A DNA stretch of 15,135 bases, from the NCBI GenBank assembly GCA_036881805.1, contig JBAJNK010000034.1, forward strand, positions 1 through 15,135, read 5' to 3'. Made by a program: the position numbers and the translations under genes. Below, in pieces: positions 1 to 8,056 of the stretch; the first letter of the stretch is position 1; every line of letters begins with the position of its first letter. The notes beneath the pieces were generated by a model. It did no database searches. It was not told where the DNA came from and worked only from the letters and a program-made list of their open reading frames with translations. The stretch is from JANQLC01 sp036881805 (GTDB lineage Bacteria > Bacteroidota > Bacteroidia > Flavobacteriales > JANQLC01).

Positions 1-1203
1 GCGCAAGGATTCATCTTCACTACCCGCACTTTGCCCCGTTCGATTCCCATCCAAACCCTTCATGACCAATCCAACAGCGGTTGCGTAGATCGGGCTGGTC
101 AGTTCTCCAGGGACCCCACCCGCCAAATGCTCGTCGGGATATCCGACTCGCGTATCCATACCGGTGATGTACTCGGTGAGCTGACGCAGGTGTTTTAATT
201 GTGCACCGCCGCCGGTCAGTACAATACCTGCGATCAGTTTCTTTTTTTGATCCACATGTCCATAATTGGAAATCTCTATATTTACCTGGCCTATGATTTC
301 GCTCACGCGGGCATGGATGATTTGAGAGAGGCGTTTTAGGGAGATCTCTTTGGGTTCGCGCCCGCGCAAACCGGGAATCGAAACGATTTCGGTCTCCTTG
401 TTTTCGCCTGGCCAAGCGGAACCAAATTTCACCTTGAGCTGTTCGGCTTGGCGTTCGATGATGCTACATCCGACTTTAATGTCTTCCGTGATCACATTTC
501 CCCCATAAGGAATAACAGCGGTATGGTGAATGATACCATTTTTAAAAATCGCTACATCCGTAGTGCCGCCACCGATATCTACCAAAGCGACTCCCGCCTC
601 CTTCTCCTCTTGGCTCAACACCGCATCGGCTGAAGCCAAAGGCTCCAATGTAATGCCCGAGAGTTCCAGCCCGGCGCCCTTAATGCAGCGGCCGATATTG
701 CGGATGGACGATATCTGTCCGACTACCACGTGAAAATTGGCTTCCAAGCGGCTGCCATACATCCCGATGGGCTGCCGTACTTCGGATTGGCTATCCACTT
801 TAAAATCTTGGGGTAACACGTGGATAATCTCCTCACCCGGCAGCATGATCAGTTTGTGAACTTGTGCGACCAAATTATCGATATCCGATTGATCGATCAC
901 TTCTTCGAAATGGCTCCGCGTGACGTAATCGCTGTGTTGCAAGCTGCGAATGTGCTGCCCAGCAATGCCGACTACCACATCTCGAATATTCGCGCCGGAA
1001 TCCGAAGCCGCTTGCACGACAGCCCCTTGAATGGATTGTATGGTTTGTGTAATATTGTTGACCACACCTTGATGCACGCCGAGGCTCCTCGCCTTGCCAC
1101 GTCCCAACACCTCGAGTTTTCCGTATTGATTTTTTCGGCCCACCATGGCTGCAATCTTGGTGGTTCCAACATCCAAACCGATAGCTAAGTCGTCCGTTTC
1201 CAT
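1..1203 (-). CDS. ftsA: Cell division protein FtsA (partial, 3' end outside window)
   Basis: Actin-like ATPase that tethers FtsZ to the inner membrane and helps recruit and activate the divisome. I translated the frame by hand: it is open from ATG at 1203 to the window edge, giving 401 residues with no stop. Visible motifs are the phosphate-1 loop LDVGTTKIA (about residues 10-18), the phosphate-2 loop ALVDIGGGTTDVAIF (206-220) and the adenosine loop LTGGGAQL (329-336). The region between phosphate-1 and phosphate-2 matches the FtsA-specific 1C domain plus the start of subdomain 2. Typical FtsA proteins have about 420-460 residues, so a tail carrying the membrane-binding amphipathic helix is probably missing to the left. 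The start lies 3 nt after the ftsQ stop, with AGGGG directly before the ATG. The family call is secure; the true end cannot be seen here. Confidence 0.95.
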   Translation of the reverse strand, partial: METDDLAIGLDVGTTKIAAMVGRKNQYGKLEVLGRGKARSLGVHQGVVNNITQTIQSIQGAVVQAASDSGANIRDVVVGIAGQHIRSLQHSDYVTRSHFEEVIDQSDIDNLVAQVHKLIMLPGEEIIHVLPQDFKVDSQSEVRQPIGMYGSRLEANFHVVVGQISSIRNIGRCIKGAGLELSGITLEPLASADAVLSQEEKEAGVALVDIGGGTTDVAIFKNGIIHHTAVIPYGGNVITEDIKVGCSIIERQAEQLKVKFGSAWPGENKETEIVSIPGLRGREPKEISLKRLSQIIHARVSEIIGQVNIEISNYGHVDQKKKLIAGIVLTGGGAQLKHLRQLTEYITGMDTRVGYPDEHLAGGVPGELTSPIYATAVGLVMKGLDGNRTGQSAGSEDESLR

Positions 1204-1206
1204 CCC

Positions 1207-1920
1207 CTATGATTTAGTGCAAATTACTTGATCTCTGTATTTCAAATTGACGAGCCGATACGTCGCCCAACCCCTTGGATTTAATACTTTTTTATAAAAT
1301 GTGATCAGCTTATTTAGTTTCTCATCTATGCGCTGGGCTCGGCCAAAAATGATCCGGTGCGCACCGCTGCGCGTGAACAATACGTAATCCTTTCCCCTCA
1401 GTTGTATACCGATGATAAATTGGGATAGAAAGGAGCGTTGCTGCAGTGCTTTTACAAGCGCTTTCAAATCCTGCAAATCGCTAGCCGTAAATTCGCCTTG
1501 CACCAAAATAACATCGGCAGCGTAATCCGGGGAAAGGGGCATCTGACCCCCTGTGTCGGTCAGATAGTAATCGCCTTTCGCATTGTGAATTCGAGCCAAA
1601 GCGGTCTTTTGTCTCACCACCACCTTCAGTTGGCCACCGACCGAAATGTACGTTTGGGCTTCGGCTACATAAGGCAAATCGCCCACCTCGCGTTCTATTT
1701 TTCCCAGGTTCAGCGCCTGCAGCGGTTTTTGAACCTGCACCGCGTGGCTGCGGAGTATGCCTTCGATCTCTGCCCGGTTAAAAAAGCGGGTCCCAGCTGT
1801 TGTATCGGTTGCAATCTGAATGCCGCTCAGGCGCGCACGGCTGCTGCGGAGGGTTGCAAAGCCCAGTAAAAATAGGACTGATAGGATGCCCATTAGCGTA
1901 TATGGAATCGTGCACTTCAT
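1207..1920 (-). CDS. ftsQ: Cell division protein FtsQ
   Basis: Bitopic divisome protein of 237 aa that links early and late division proteins and acts mostly outside the cytoplasmic membrane. The N-terminus is a short cytoplasmic stretch followed by one membrane segment (about residues 8-24). A POTRA-like region follows (about 31-100, including FFNRAEIEGIL and the LGKIEREVGDLPYVAEAQTYI stretch), then the FtsQ beta domain with RIHNAKGDYYLTDTGG. The C-terminus WATYRLVNLKYRDQVIC fits the end of Bacteroidota FtsQ proteins. The call rests on this architecture together with its place between murC and ftsA, because FtsQ sequences are poorly conserved. The ATG overlaps the murC stop as ATGA, which suggests translational coupling. 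Confidence 0.88.
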   Translation of the reverse strand: MKCTIPYTLMGILSVLFLLGFATLRSSRARLSGIQIATDTTAGTRFFNRAEIEGILRSHAVQVQKPLQALNLGKIEREVGDLPYVAEAQTYISVGGQLKVVVRQKTALARIHNAKGDYYLTDTGGQMPLSPDYAADVILVQGEFTASDLQDLKALVKALQQRSFLSQFIIGIQLRGKDYVLFTRSGAHRIIFGRAQRIDEKLNKLITFYKKVLNPRGWATYRLVNLKYRDQVICTKS

Positions 1921-3257
1921 CGGGTGAGTTGTCTTTTTATCGGTTCTGCCAAGGTGCCTATATCTCCGGCCCCCATGGTGAGCAGCACTTCAAAATGAAT
2001 GTGTTTCAATTCGTTCAACAGATCTTTTTTTGTCGTGATCCGCTTATCCCCGATCTGAACCTTATCGAGCAGGCGCGCTGCGCTTATCCCTTCGATGGGT
2101 GCTTCCCGAGCTGCATAGATATCCAGCAATAACAAGCGGTCAAGGCATGAAAGCGCACGGGCAAAGTCATCGATAAAATCACGCGTACGGCTAAACAAAT
2201 GCGGCTGAAAAACACCGGTTATCTCTTTATCGGGATAGCGCGTGCGCACGGCGCTCAAAAAGGAGTCGATCTCCCTGGGGTGGTGGGCGTAATCATCGAT
2301 ATAAACGACCTGGCCGTCGTCATAATGGATCGAGAACCTGCGTTTTACACCTTTAAAATTTTTTACAAATGCGCGCAATTCCTTTGGATCAACACCCAAA
2401 ACATCGGCCATGGCCAAGGCGGCCAAAGCGTTCTCCAAGTTGTACATGCCCGGCAGTGGCCATATCCAATCCGATGCGACTTGCGAAGGGGTTTTTAAGT
2501 CAAAGCGGTAGCCCCGCTCGTGAATTCGAATGTTTTGTGCTTGGTAATCCGCCGCTTCCAAAGCCGAATAAGTCAAGCCCGCAAAGGGAAGCCCTTTCCG
2601 GATCACCAACCGAGACGGATCTACCTTTGAAGCAAACGCCGAAAAAGCGCGCTGTACACCCGAATCGGTTCGATACACATCCAAGTGGTCTGCATCTACA
2701 CTGGTAACACAGGCGATGGTAGGGTGTAACTGCAAAAAGGATCGATCGTACTCATCGGCCTCTACTACGGTTATATCGCCTGTATTTAAAATTAAATTGG
2801 ATTGGTAGTTCTCGGCTATCCCGCCCAGAAAGGATGTGGCCCCTACACCCGCCTGATCCAATAAGTAGCCCAACAGGGTGGACGCAGTGGTTTTGCCGTG
2901 CGTGCCCGCCACGGCTAAGCAGGTGGTATTTTCGGCAATGCGCGCCAATAGCTGCGCGCGCTTCAAAATGATAAACCCGTTGTCCCTGAAATAACCCCAT
3001 TCTGCGTGTGTGGGGGGTATGGCGGGTGTGATGACCACCAGCGTATTGGAAACGGCAAAGCGCCGGGGGATTTGACTCACATCATCTTTATAGTGTATCG
3101 CACAACCCGCCGATTCGAGTTGCTCGGTTAACGCCGTCTTCATGCGGTCGCAACCGGCTACGTTAACAGATCGGGCGCGAGAGTAACGCGCCAAAGCGCT
3201 CATACCGATTCCGCCTATACCGATAAAGTAAACGTTATGTATCGACGCCCATTTCAT
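1917..3257 (-). CDS. murC: UDP-N-acetylmuramate--L-alanine ligase MurC
   Basis: Cytoplasmic ATP-dependent ligase that adds the first amino acid, normally L-Ala, to UDP-MurNAc. It has 446 aa, close to the usual 450-490. The N-terminal Rossmann domain opens with VYFIGIGGIGMSALA (9-23). The central Mur-ligase ATP-binding domain has the P-loop AGTHGKTTAS (117-126) and the acidic segment VVEADEYDRSF (164-174). The C-terminal domain shows GVKRRFSIH (303-311) and DDYAHHPREI (321-330), the MurC/Mpl type signature. Mpl is an alternative ligase with similar motifs, but the dcw position and the standard length favour MurC. The ATG overlaps the murG stop (ATGA) and the 3' end overlaps the ftsQ start. Confidence 0.97.
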   Translation of the reverse strand: MKWASIHNVYFIGIGGIGMSALARYSRARSVNVAGCDRMKTALTEQLESAGCAIHYKDDVSQIPRRFAVSNTLVVITPAIPPTHAEWGYFRDNGFIILKRAQLLARIAENTTCLAVAGTHGKTTASTLLGYLLDQAGVGATSFLGGIAENYQSNLILNTGDITVVEADEYDRSFLQLHPTIACVTSVDADHLDVYRTDSGVQRAFSAFASKVDPSRLVIRKGLPFAGLTYSALEAADYQAQNIRIHERGYRFDLKTPSQVASDWIWPLPGMYNLENALAALAMADVLGVDPKELRAFVKNFKGVKRRFSIHYDDGQVVYIDDYAHHPREIDSFLSAVRTRYPDKEITGVFQPHLFSRTRDFIDDFARALSCLDRLLLLDIYAAREAPIEGISAARLLDKVQIGDKRITTKKDLLNELKHIHFEVLLTMGAGDIGTLAEPIKRQLTR

Positions 3258-4345
3258 GCGATCAGTGTAAAAATTAGATCTGCGATCTCATGGGCAGCAT
3301 GGGGTTTGGCAAACCGCGCGATATTTTGTTCCAGATCGCGCAGGGATTTCTCATCCGCTAGCAAGCTCGAAACCCTGGGCCAAAGGGCATCCAAAGCGCT
3401 TTCATCCCTTACCAAAACAGCGGCACCCGCCCGAACCAATGCGTCCGCATTCTCGGTTTGGTGGTCCGCTGCAGCATGGGGCAAGGGCACCAAAACGGCG
3501 GCTTTCCCCACTGCGCTCAATTCGGAAATGGCCAGGGCACCGGCGCGTGAGACCACCAAATCAGCGGCTGCATAAGCTGCGGACATATCGGAGACAAAAT
3601 CGACGATTCGCACATGTCCCCGCTGCAAGCCCTTCAAATCGAGGTATGCCTGGGTGCCGGTTTGCCAGAGCAACTGCACGTCGAGCCGATCTATCGCCGC
3701 CTTCCAGACGCGGTTCAAAGTCCGACTACCCTGGCTGCCCCCAAAGGAACAGACCAATTTCGCATCCGGCCGAAAGCCGAGGGCTTCCTTGGCGCTTTCC
3801 TTTTCCAGCCCACCGACAGCTAAGCCCTTGCGTATCGGGTTACCCGTCAGCCTGATCTTTTGTTTTGGGAAATACCGCTCCATATGTGGGTAAGCGACAC
3901 ATATGTATTTCGCAGTTCTCGCCAAAATCCGATTGGTCATACCGGGCATGGCATTTTGCTCTTGCACCACTATGGGAACCCGCTTCTTTGCAGCCATATA
4001 AAGCGCCGGGCCACTGGCGTAGCCACCGGTACCGATGGCGACATCCGGTTTAAAATCGCGCACGATTTGCCCAGCTCGGCGCAAGCTCTTCCACAACTTA
4101 AAAGGGAATGTCAGATGCTTTGAGCTCGGCCTTCTCGCTATGCCAGTGATCGGCAATCCCTGGATCGGGTATCCCGCTAAGGGTACGCTTTGCATTTCCA
4201 TCCGGCCCTGGGCGCCGATAAACAGTATATGGGCATCGGGCAGACGGATTTTGATCGCATCGGCCAGGGCTAGGGCCGGAAAGATATGACCGCCGGTTCC
4301 ACCACCGCTAATCAATATGTTGGGCGATTGTTTTTGCAAATCCAT
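3254..4345 (-). CDS. murG: Lipid II synthase MurG (GlcNAc transferase)
   Basis: Peripheral membrane glycosyltransferase (GT28) that transfers GlcNAc from UDP-GlcNAc to lipid I on the cytoplasmic face, making lipid II. It has 363 aa, the usual size. The N-terminal domain contains the glycine loops GGGTGGHIFPA (14-24) and GTGGYASGP (105-113) and the VQEQNAMPG acceptor-side segment (127-135). The C-terminal domain contains FGGSQGSRTLN (201-211), SRAGALAISEL (266-276) and HQTENA (295-300), which form the nucleotide-sugar pocket. The ATG lies 38 nt inside the end of ftsW. There is no later in-frame ATG before residue 49, so this start is preferred even with the overlap. Confidence 0.97.
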   Translation of the reverse strand: MDLQKQSPNILISGGGTGGHIFPALALADAIKIRLPDAHILFIGAQGRMEMQSVPLAGYPIQGLPITGIARRPSSKHLTFPFKLWKSLRRAGQIVRDFKPDVAIGTGGYASGPALYMAAKKRVPIVVQEQNAMPGMTNRILARTAKYICVAYPHMERYFPKQKIRLTGNPIRKGLAVGGLEKESAKEALGFRPDAKLVCSFGGSQGSRTLNRVWKAAIDRLDVQLLWQTGTQAYLDLKGLQRGHVRIVDFVSDMSAAYAAADLVVSRAGALAISELSAVGKAAVLVPLPHAAADHQTENADALVRAGAAVLVRDESALDALWPRVSSLLADEKSLRDLEQNIARFAKPHAAHEIADLIFTLIA

Positions 4346-5507
4346 TCTCTGTTGATTCCGACCGTGCGCTTCGTCTCCCCTCGGTCAACACCCGACTGGC
4401 TGAAAGGATAATGCCCATTTCCAGGCAGTTCATCCACAACGCAGTCCCACCACTGCTGATCAGCGGCAGGGTTTGTCCGGTAACCGGGAGTAAGCCCACC
4501 GCTACCCCCATATTGACAAAGGCTTGAAGTACGATGGGCAACCCCATACCGAGCACCAGTAAAGTACCGAAAAAGCCCGGCATCTTAGTGGTGATCACCA
4601 TAATTCTGATAAAGAACAGTATGAACAGCAACAAGATAACCGTGCCACCGATCAATCCGTATTCTTCTATCACAATGGCGAAGATAAAGTCCGATGCAGA
4701 TTGGGGTAAAAAATCTTTTTGGACGCTCTTTCCGGGACCGACCCCAAACATACCACCGGATGCGATCGCAATCTTCGCCTTCTCACTTTGGTAACCGTCT
4801 CCCGCTGCGCTGTTGTGAAAACGCTGCACACGACTGATCCAAGTATCCACCCGGTTGGGCATTACATTGGGAAAAGCCTTTGCGGTCAGCACAAAAAGAA
4901 TGAGGCCGAGCATGCCGAGCGCTGCGATAAAACCGATATACCTACAGGGAAAACCACCGATGAAAAGCATGATTAAGACCATGGTGAACAAAAGTGCTGC
5001 CGTTGAGAAGCCAGCCGGTAAAATAAGGCCGCAAATCAGGATCACCGGTGCAAAAAACTCGATTAAGGTATCCTTGAACCGCAGCGGAACACCGTGAATT
5101 TTAGTGATATAACGAGCCGTATAAGCCATGACAACCCAGGTGGCAAAGGAAGCGGTTTGAAAGGAGAGATGGACAGATGGAATTTGAATCCAGCGACTGG
5201 CATTCGCCCCCGCAATCGTGTTGCCTTGCAACAGGGTAGCGATCAAGAGGACGACCACTACAGGCAAGCCGATGACGGACAGCCCACTGATATACCGATA
5301 GTTTATGTGGTGGGTAAAGTATAAGATGACAAATCCGCTGCCGAGGAGCACAGCGTGTTTGAAGAGGTATCGAAAGGTATTGCCATCGCCATATAGATAA
5401 GCCAAATTGCTGCTGGCGCTATAAACGGGCAGAAATGAAAACAGACCGATCAGCGCGATATAAGCCCACAGGTATCTGTCTCCTCGTATGTGTAATCCCT
5501 TAGACAC
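4308..5507 (-). CDS. ftsW: Septal peptidoglycan glycosyltransferase FtsW (SEDS)
   Basis: Polytopic SEDS-family polymerase that builds septal glycan strands from lipid II together with FtsI. It has 399 aa with about ten hydrophobic segments. Family hallmarks are GANASRWIQIP (100-110), LPAGFSTAALLF (163-174) and SASDFIFAIVIEEYGLIGG (270-288). Asp273 there aligns by motif with the essential Asp of E. coli FtsW. The C-terminal block GLLPVTGQTLPLISSGGTA is also present. The LPAxFSTAALLF variant resembles Bacteroidota FtsW more than the PDLGT form of Proteobacteria. The start codon is GTG, 3 nt after the murD stop. RodA is the main alternative but is made unlikely by the dcw context. Confidence 0.96.
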   Translation of the reverse strand: MSKGLHIRGDRYLWAYIALIGLFSFLPVYSASSNLAYLYGDGNTFRYLFKHAVLLGSGFVILYFTHHINYRYISGLSVIGLPVVVVLLIATLLQGNTIAGANASRWIQIPSVHLSFQTASFATWVVMAYTARYITKIHGVPLRFKDTLIEFFAPVILICGLILPAGFSTAALLFTMVLIMLFIGGFPCRYIGFIAALGMLGLILFVLTAKAFPNVMPNRVDTWISRVQRFHNSAAGDGYQSEKAKIAIASGGMFGVGPGKSVQKDFLPQSASDFIFAIVIEEYGLIGGTVILLLFILFFIRIMVITTKMPGFFGTLLVLGMGLPIVLQAFVNMGVAVGLLPVTGQTLPLISSGGTALWMNCLEMGIILSASRVLTEGRRSARSESTENGFAKTIAQHID

Positions 5508-5510
5508 GCA

Positions 5511-6848
5511 CTACAGTTTTTTTACTGCTGCTTTAAACTGGTTTCCCCGATCCACATAGCTTTCAAATAAGTCAAAGCTCGCGCAAGCGGGCGATAGCAA
5601 TACGTTATCCCCTTTTTTCCCCAGTGCATAAGCCGTTTTTACCGCCCCTTTCATGGATGTCGTCTCTACGATAATCGGAACGTGGGCTTCAAAAAAATCG
5701 ACGATCTTAGAATTGTCGGCTCCCAGCGCTATGATCGCGCGCACTTTTTCTTTTACCAAGGGCAGCAAATCACTGTAATCATTCCCTTTGTCCAGACCAC
5801 CTGCGATCCATACGGTAGGGCCTCCCATGCTTTGTAAAGCATAAAACGCAGCATTGACATTGGTCGCTTTGGAATCGTTTACAAAGTGCATTTGGTGAAT
5901 TTTCAAGACGGGTTCTAAGCGGTGGGGGACCGCGGTAAAGTCGGATAAACTCTGACGTATGGTTTCCTTTTTGATCTGCATCAAAGAAGCAGCTAGCCCA
6001 GCTGCCATCGAGTTTTTTATATTGTGTTTTCCGCTTAATGCCAGGTCGCTTATTCTCATAGTAAAACTATTTTTGTGCGTTTTAAATTGGATTTCATCGC
6101 CCCCCACCCAGGCACCTGCTGCTAGGGTTTGATCGGTTGAAAAAGCATAGATCTCAACAGGCGATCGGTGGGCCTCTAAGCCGCTTACAATCGTTTCATC
6201 ATCTGCGTTATAGATAAAAACCCCTCGGGCATCTTGATTCATCGCGATTTTAAACTTGGCCGCCGCATAGCTTTCAAAATCGCCGGCGTAGCGATCCAAG
6301 TGATCCGGCACAATATTGGTAATCACAGCGATATGCGGTTTAAAATCTCGGATGTTGTCCAGTTGAAAGCTGCTGACTTCCAACACGTAAACCGCATGGG
6401 GGGCTACCGCAACCATATGGGCAAAACTCCGGCCTGTGTTGCCGCCCAGCCCCGAATCGACTCCCCCCTCTTTCAAGATGTGGTGAATCAAAGACGCCGT
6501 AGTCGTCTTACCGTTGCTCCCGGTTATACCGATAATGATCGCATCTGTATAGCGCGCGGCGAATTCCACCTCTGAGATCACCGAAATACCGCACTCGAGC
6601 AAACGCTGCACAATCGGCGTTTCATCTGGAATGCCCGGACTTTTCACCACCTCATCTGCGCGTAAAATTTCAATCTCAGCGTGGCCGTTTTCTTCAAAGC
6701 GGACCTTATGACGCAAAAGAAGTGCCCTGTACTGGGGCTTGAGGCTGCCGCTATCGGACAAGAAGACATCAAAACCCTGCGCCTTCCCCAAAATCGCAGC
6801 ACCGACGCCGCTCTCCCCACCGCCTAAGACAATCAACCTGCTCATCAT
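5511..6848 (-). CDS. murD: UDP-N-acetylmuramoyl-L-alanine--D-glutamate ligase MurD
   Basis: Cytoplasmic ligase that adds D-Glu to UDP-MurNAc-L-Ala. It has 445 aa, the normal length. The N-terminal nucleotide-binding fold starts LIVLGGGESGVGAA (5-18). The ATP domain has GITGSNGKTTTA (107-118), LEVSSFQLD (156-164) and NIVPDHLDRY (178-187). Lys198 in SYAAAKFKI corresponds to the carbamylated lysine of the family. The C-terminal domain shows NDSKATN (324-330), WIAGGLDKG (347-355) and the MurD signature LSPACASFDLF (418-428). The start is ATG overlapping the mraY stop (ATGA); a second ATG follows at once, so the exact start is uncertain by one codon. Confidence 0.98.
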   Translation of the reverse strand: MMSRLIVLGGGESGVGAAILGKAQGFDVFLSDSGSLKPQYRALLLRHKVRFEENGHAEIEILRADEVVKSPGIPDETPIVQRLLECGISVISEVEFAARYTDAIIIGITGSNGKTTTASLIHHILKEGGVDSGLGGNTGRSFAHMVAVAPHAVYVLEVSSFQLDNIRDFKPHIAVITNIVPDHLDRYAGDFESYAAAKFKIAMNQDARGVFIYNADDETIVSGLEAHRSPVEIYAFSTDQTLAAGAWVGGDEIQFKTHKNSFTMRISDLALSGKHNIKNSMAAGLAASLMQIKKETIRQSLSDFTAVPHRLEPVLKIHQMHFVNDSKATNVNAAFYALQSMGGPTVWIAGGLDKGNDYSDLLPLVKEKVRAIIALGADNSKIVDFFEAHVPIIVETTSMKGAVKTAYALGKKGDNVLLSPACASFDLFESYVDRGNQFKAAVKKL

Positions 6849-8056
6849 CGCACTTTTAGTGTGAGGATGGCCACCAGCGCGAGCAAAAACGCCACGATTA
6901 AAAATCGCGACACGATTTTACTCTCGTGCCAACCCCTTTTCTGATAATGGTGGTGTAGGGGTGCCATTAAAAACACGCGCCTTCCGACTCCGTACTTCTT
7001 CTTGGTGTACTTGAAGTAGGTGACCTGTAGAATGACCGATAGGCTTTCGATAAAAAAGACGCCACCTATTAAAACCAGTAACAACTCTTTGCGAACCGCC
7101 ATCGCGATAACAGCGAGGACACCGCCAATGGTCAAACTGCCGGTATCGCCCATAAAAACCGCTGCCGGATAGGTGTTATACCAGAGAAAGCCGATCAATC
7201 CACCTGTCAAAGCAGCGATAAAGACCACCACTTCACCGATACGGGGTATGTACATGATATCGAGGTAATTCGCAAAGACGATGTTACCAGACACCCATAC
7301 CAAAATGGCATAAGCGCCCAAGGCCACAGAAGCCGTGCTGGCAGCCAAGCCGTCTAACCCATCCGTCAAGTTGATCGCATTGGAAACAGCTGTAATGATA
7401 AATATCGCCAGGGGGATAAAAACGATCCAGGCGTAATGGTGGTAATCCCTTCCCACCCATTTGAGCAAAGCGGCATAATCCAATTCGTTGTGCTTGCTAA
7501 AGGGCAAGGTAGTCCTTACAGCATGCGCTTCTTTGAACACCGGATTTCCCGTTTGAACCGTTGCGCTATAGTCCTTCTCTTCAATGGTAACCCCAGGGTG
7601 AAAGTATAGGGTAGCGCCCACCACCACGCCCAGAACGACTTGTCCAAATACCTTAAACTTGGCCTTTAGACCCCGCTTGTTCTTTCTAAAGACTTTGATG
7701 TAATCATCGGCAAAACCGATAAAGCCCATCCATATAGTAGTAAAGACGAGGAGCGCCACGTATACATTGTCGAGCCGGGCGAGGAGCAGCGTCGGGATGA
7801 GCGTAGCGCCTATGATGATCAAGCCCCCCAAAGTAGGGGTTCCCACCTTTTGATCTTGTCCTTCCAAACCCAAGTCCCGTACGGTTTCACCGATTTGTTT
7901 CCGCTTTAAAAAACCGATGACGCGCTTGCCGTAAAGCGCTGCGATCAACAGGGAGAGTACACCGGCCAAACCGGCGCGAAAAGACAAATATCGGAACATG
8001 CCCGCCCCGGGTAAGTCACAGCTCCTTCTCAGAAAATCAAACAGGTAATACAGCAT
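6845..8056 (-). CDS. mraY: Phospho-N-acetylmuramoyl-pentapeptide transferase MraY
   Basis: Polytopic enzyme that transfers phospho-MurNAc-peptide from the UDP precursor to undecaprenyl phosphate, forming lipid I. The core motifs are all present: TPTLGG (73-78), GFADDY (114-119) with the Asp pair 117/118, NLTDGLDG (229-236), FMGDTGSL (301-308) and PLHHHYQ (366-372). At 403 aa it is longer than the roughly 360 aa of E. coli MraY. The extra length is mostly a polar stretch at about residues 152-205, between two membrane segments, a feature I associate with Bacteroidota MraY. The start overlaps the murE stop as TAATG. The N-terminus MLYYLFDFL is typical for the family. Confidence 0.97.
   Translation of the reverse strand: MLYYLFDFLRRSCDLPGAGMFRYLSFRAGLAGVLSLLIAALYGKRVIGFLKRKQIGETVRDLGLEGQDQKVGTPTLGGLIIIGATLIPTLLLARLDNVYVALLVFTTIWMGFIGFADDYIKVFRKNKRGLKAKFKVFGQVVLGVVVGATLYFHPGVTIEEKDYSATVQTGNPVFKEAHAVRTTLPFSKHNELDYAALLKWVGRDYHHYAWIVFIPLAIFIITAVSNAINLTDGLDGLAASTASVALGAYAILVWVSGNIVFANYLDIMYIPRIGEVVVFIAALTGGLIGFLWYNTYPAAVFMGDTGSLTIGGVLAVIAMAVRKELLLVLIGGVFFIESLSVILQVTYFKYTKKKYGVGRRVFLMAPLHHHYQKRGWHESKIVSRFLIVAFLLALVAILTLKVR

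Noticed and set aside
20..415. Minus-strand 131-aa frame at the left end
   Set aside because: It is an out-of-frame shadow of ftsA; the ftsA frame is open over the whole 1-1203 stretch and has all its motifs. The arginine-rich translation is unlike any real protein.
820..1188. Plus-strand frame of 122 aa opposite ftsA
   Set aside because: Antisense to conserved FtsA coding sequence, no motif, no promoter-like box; a shadow of codon usage.
1438..2132. Plus-strand frames opposite ftsQ and murC
   Set aside because: Antisense to genes with clear family motifs; the translations show no domain and overlap each other in different frames.
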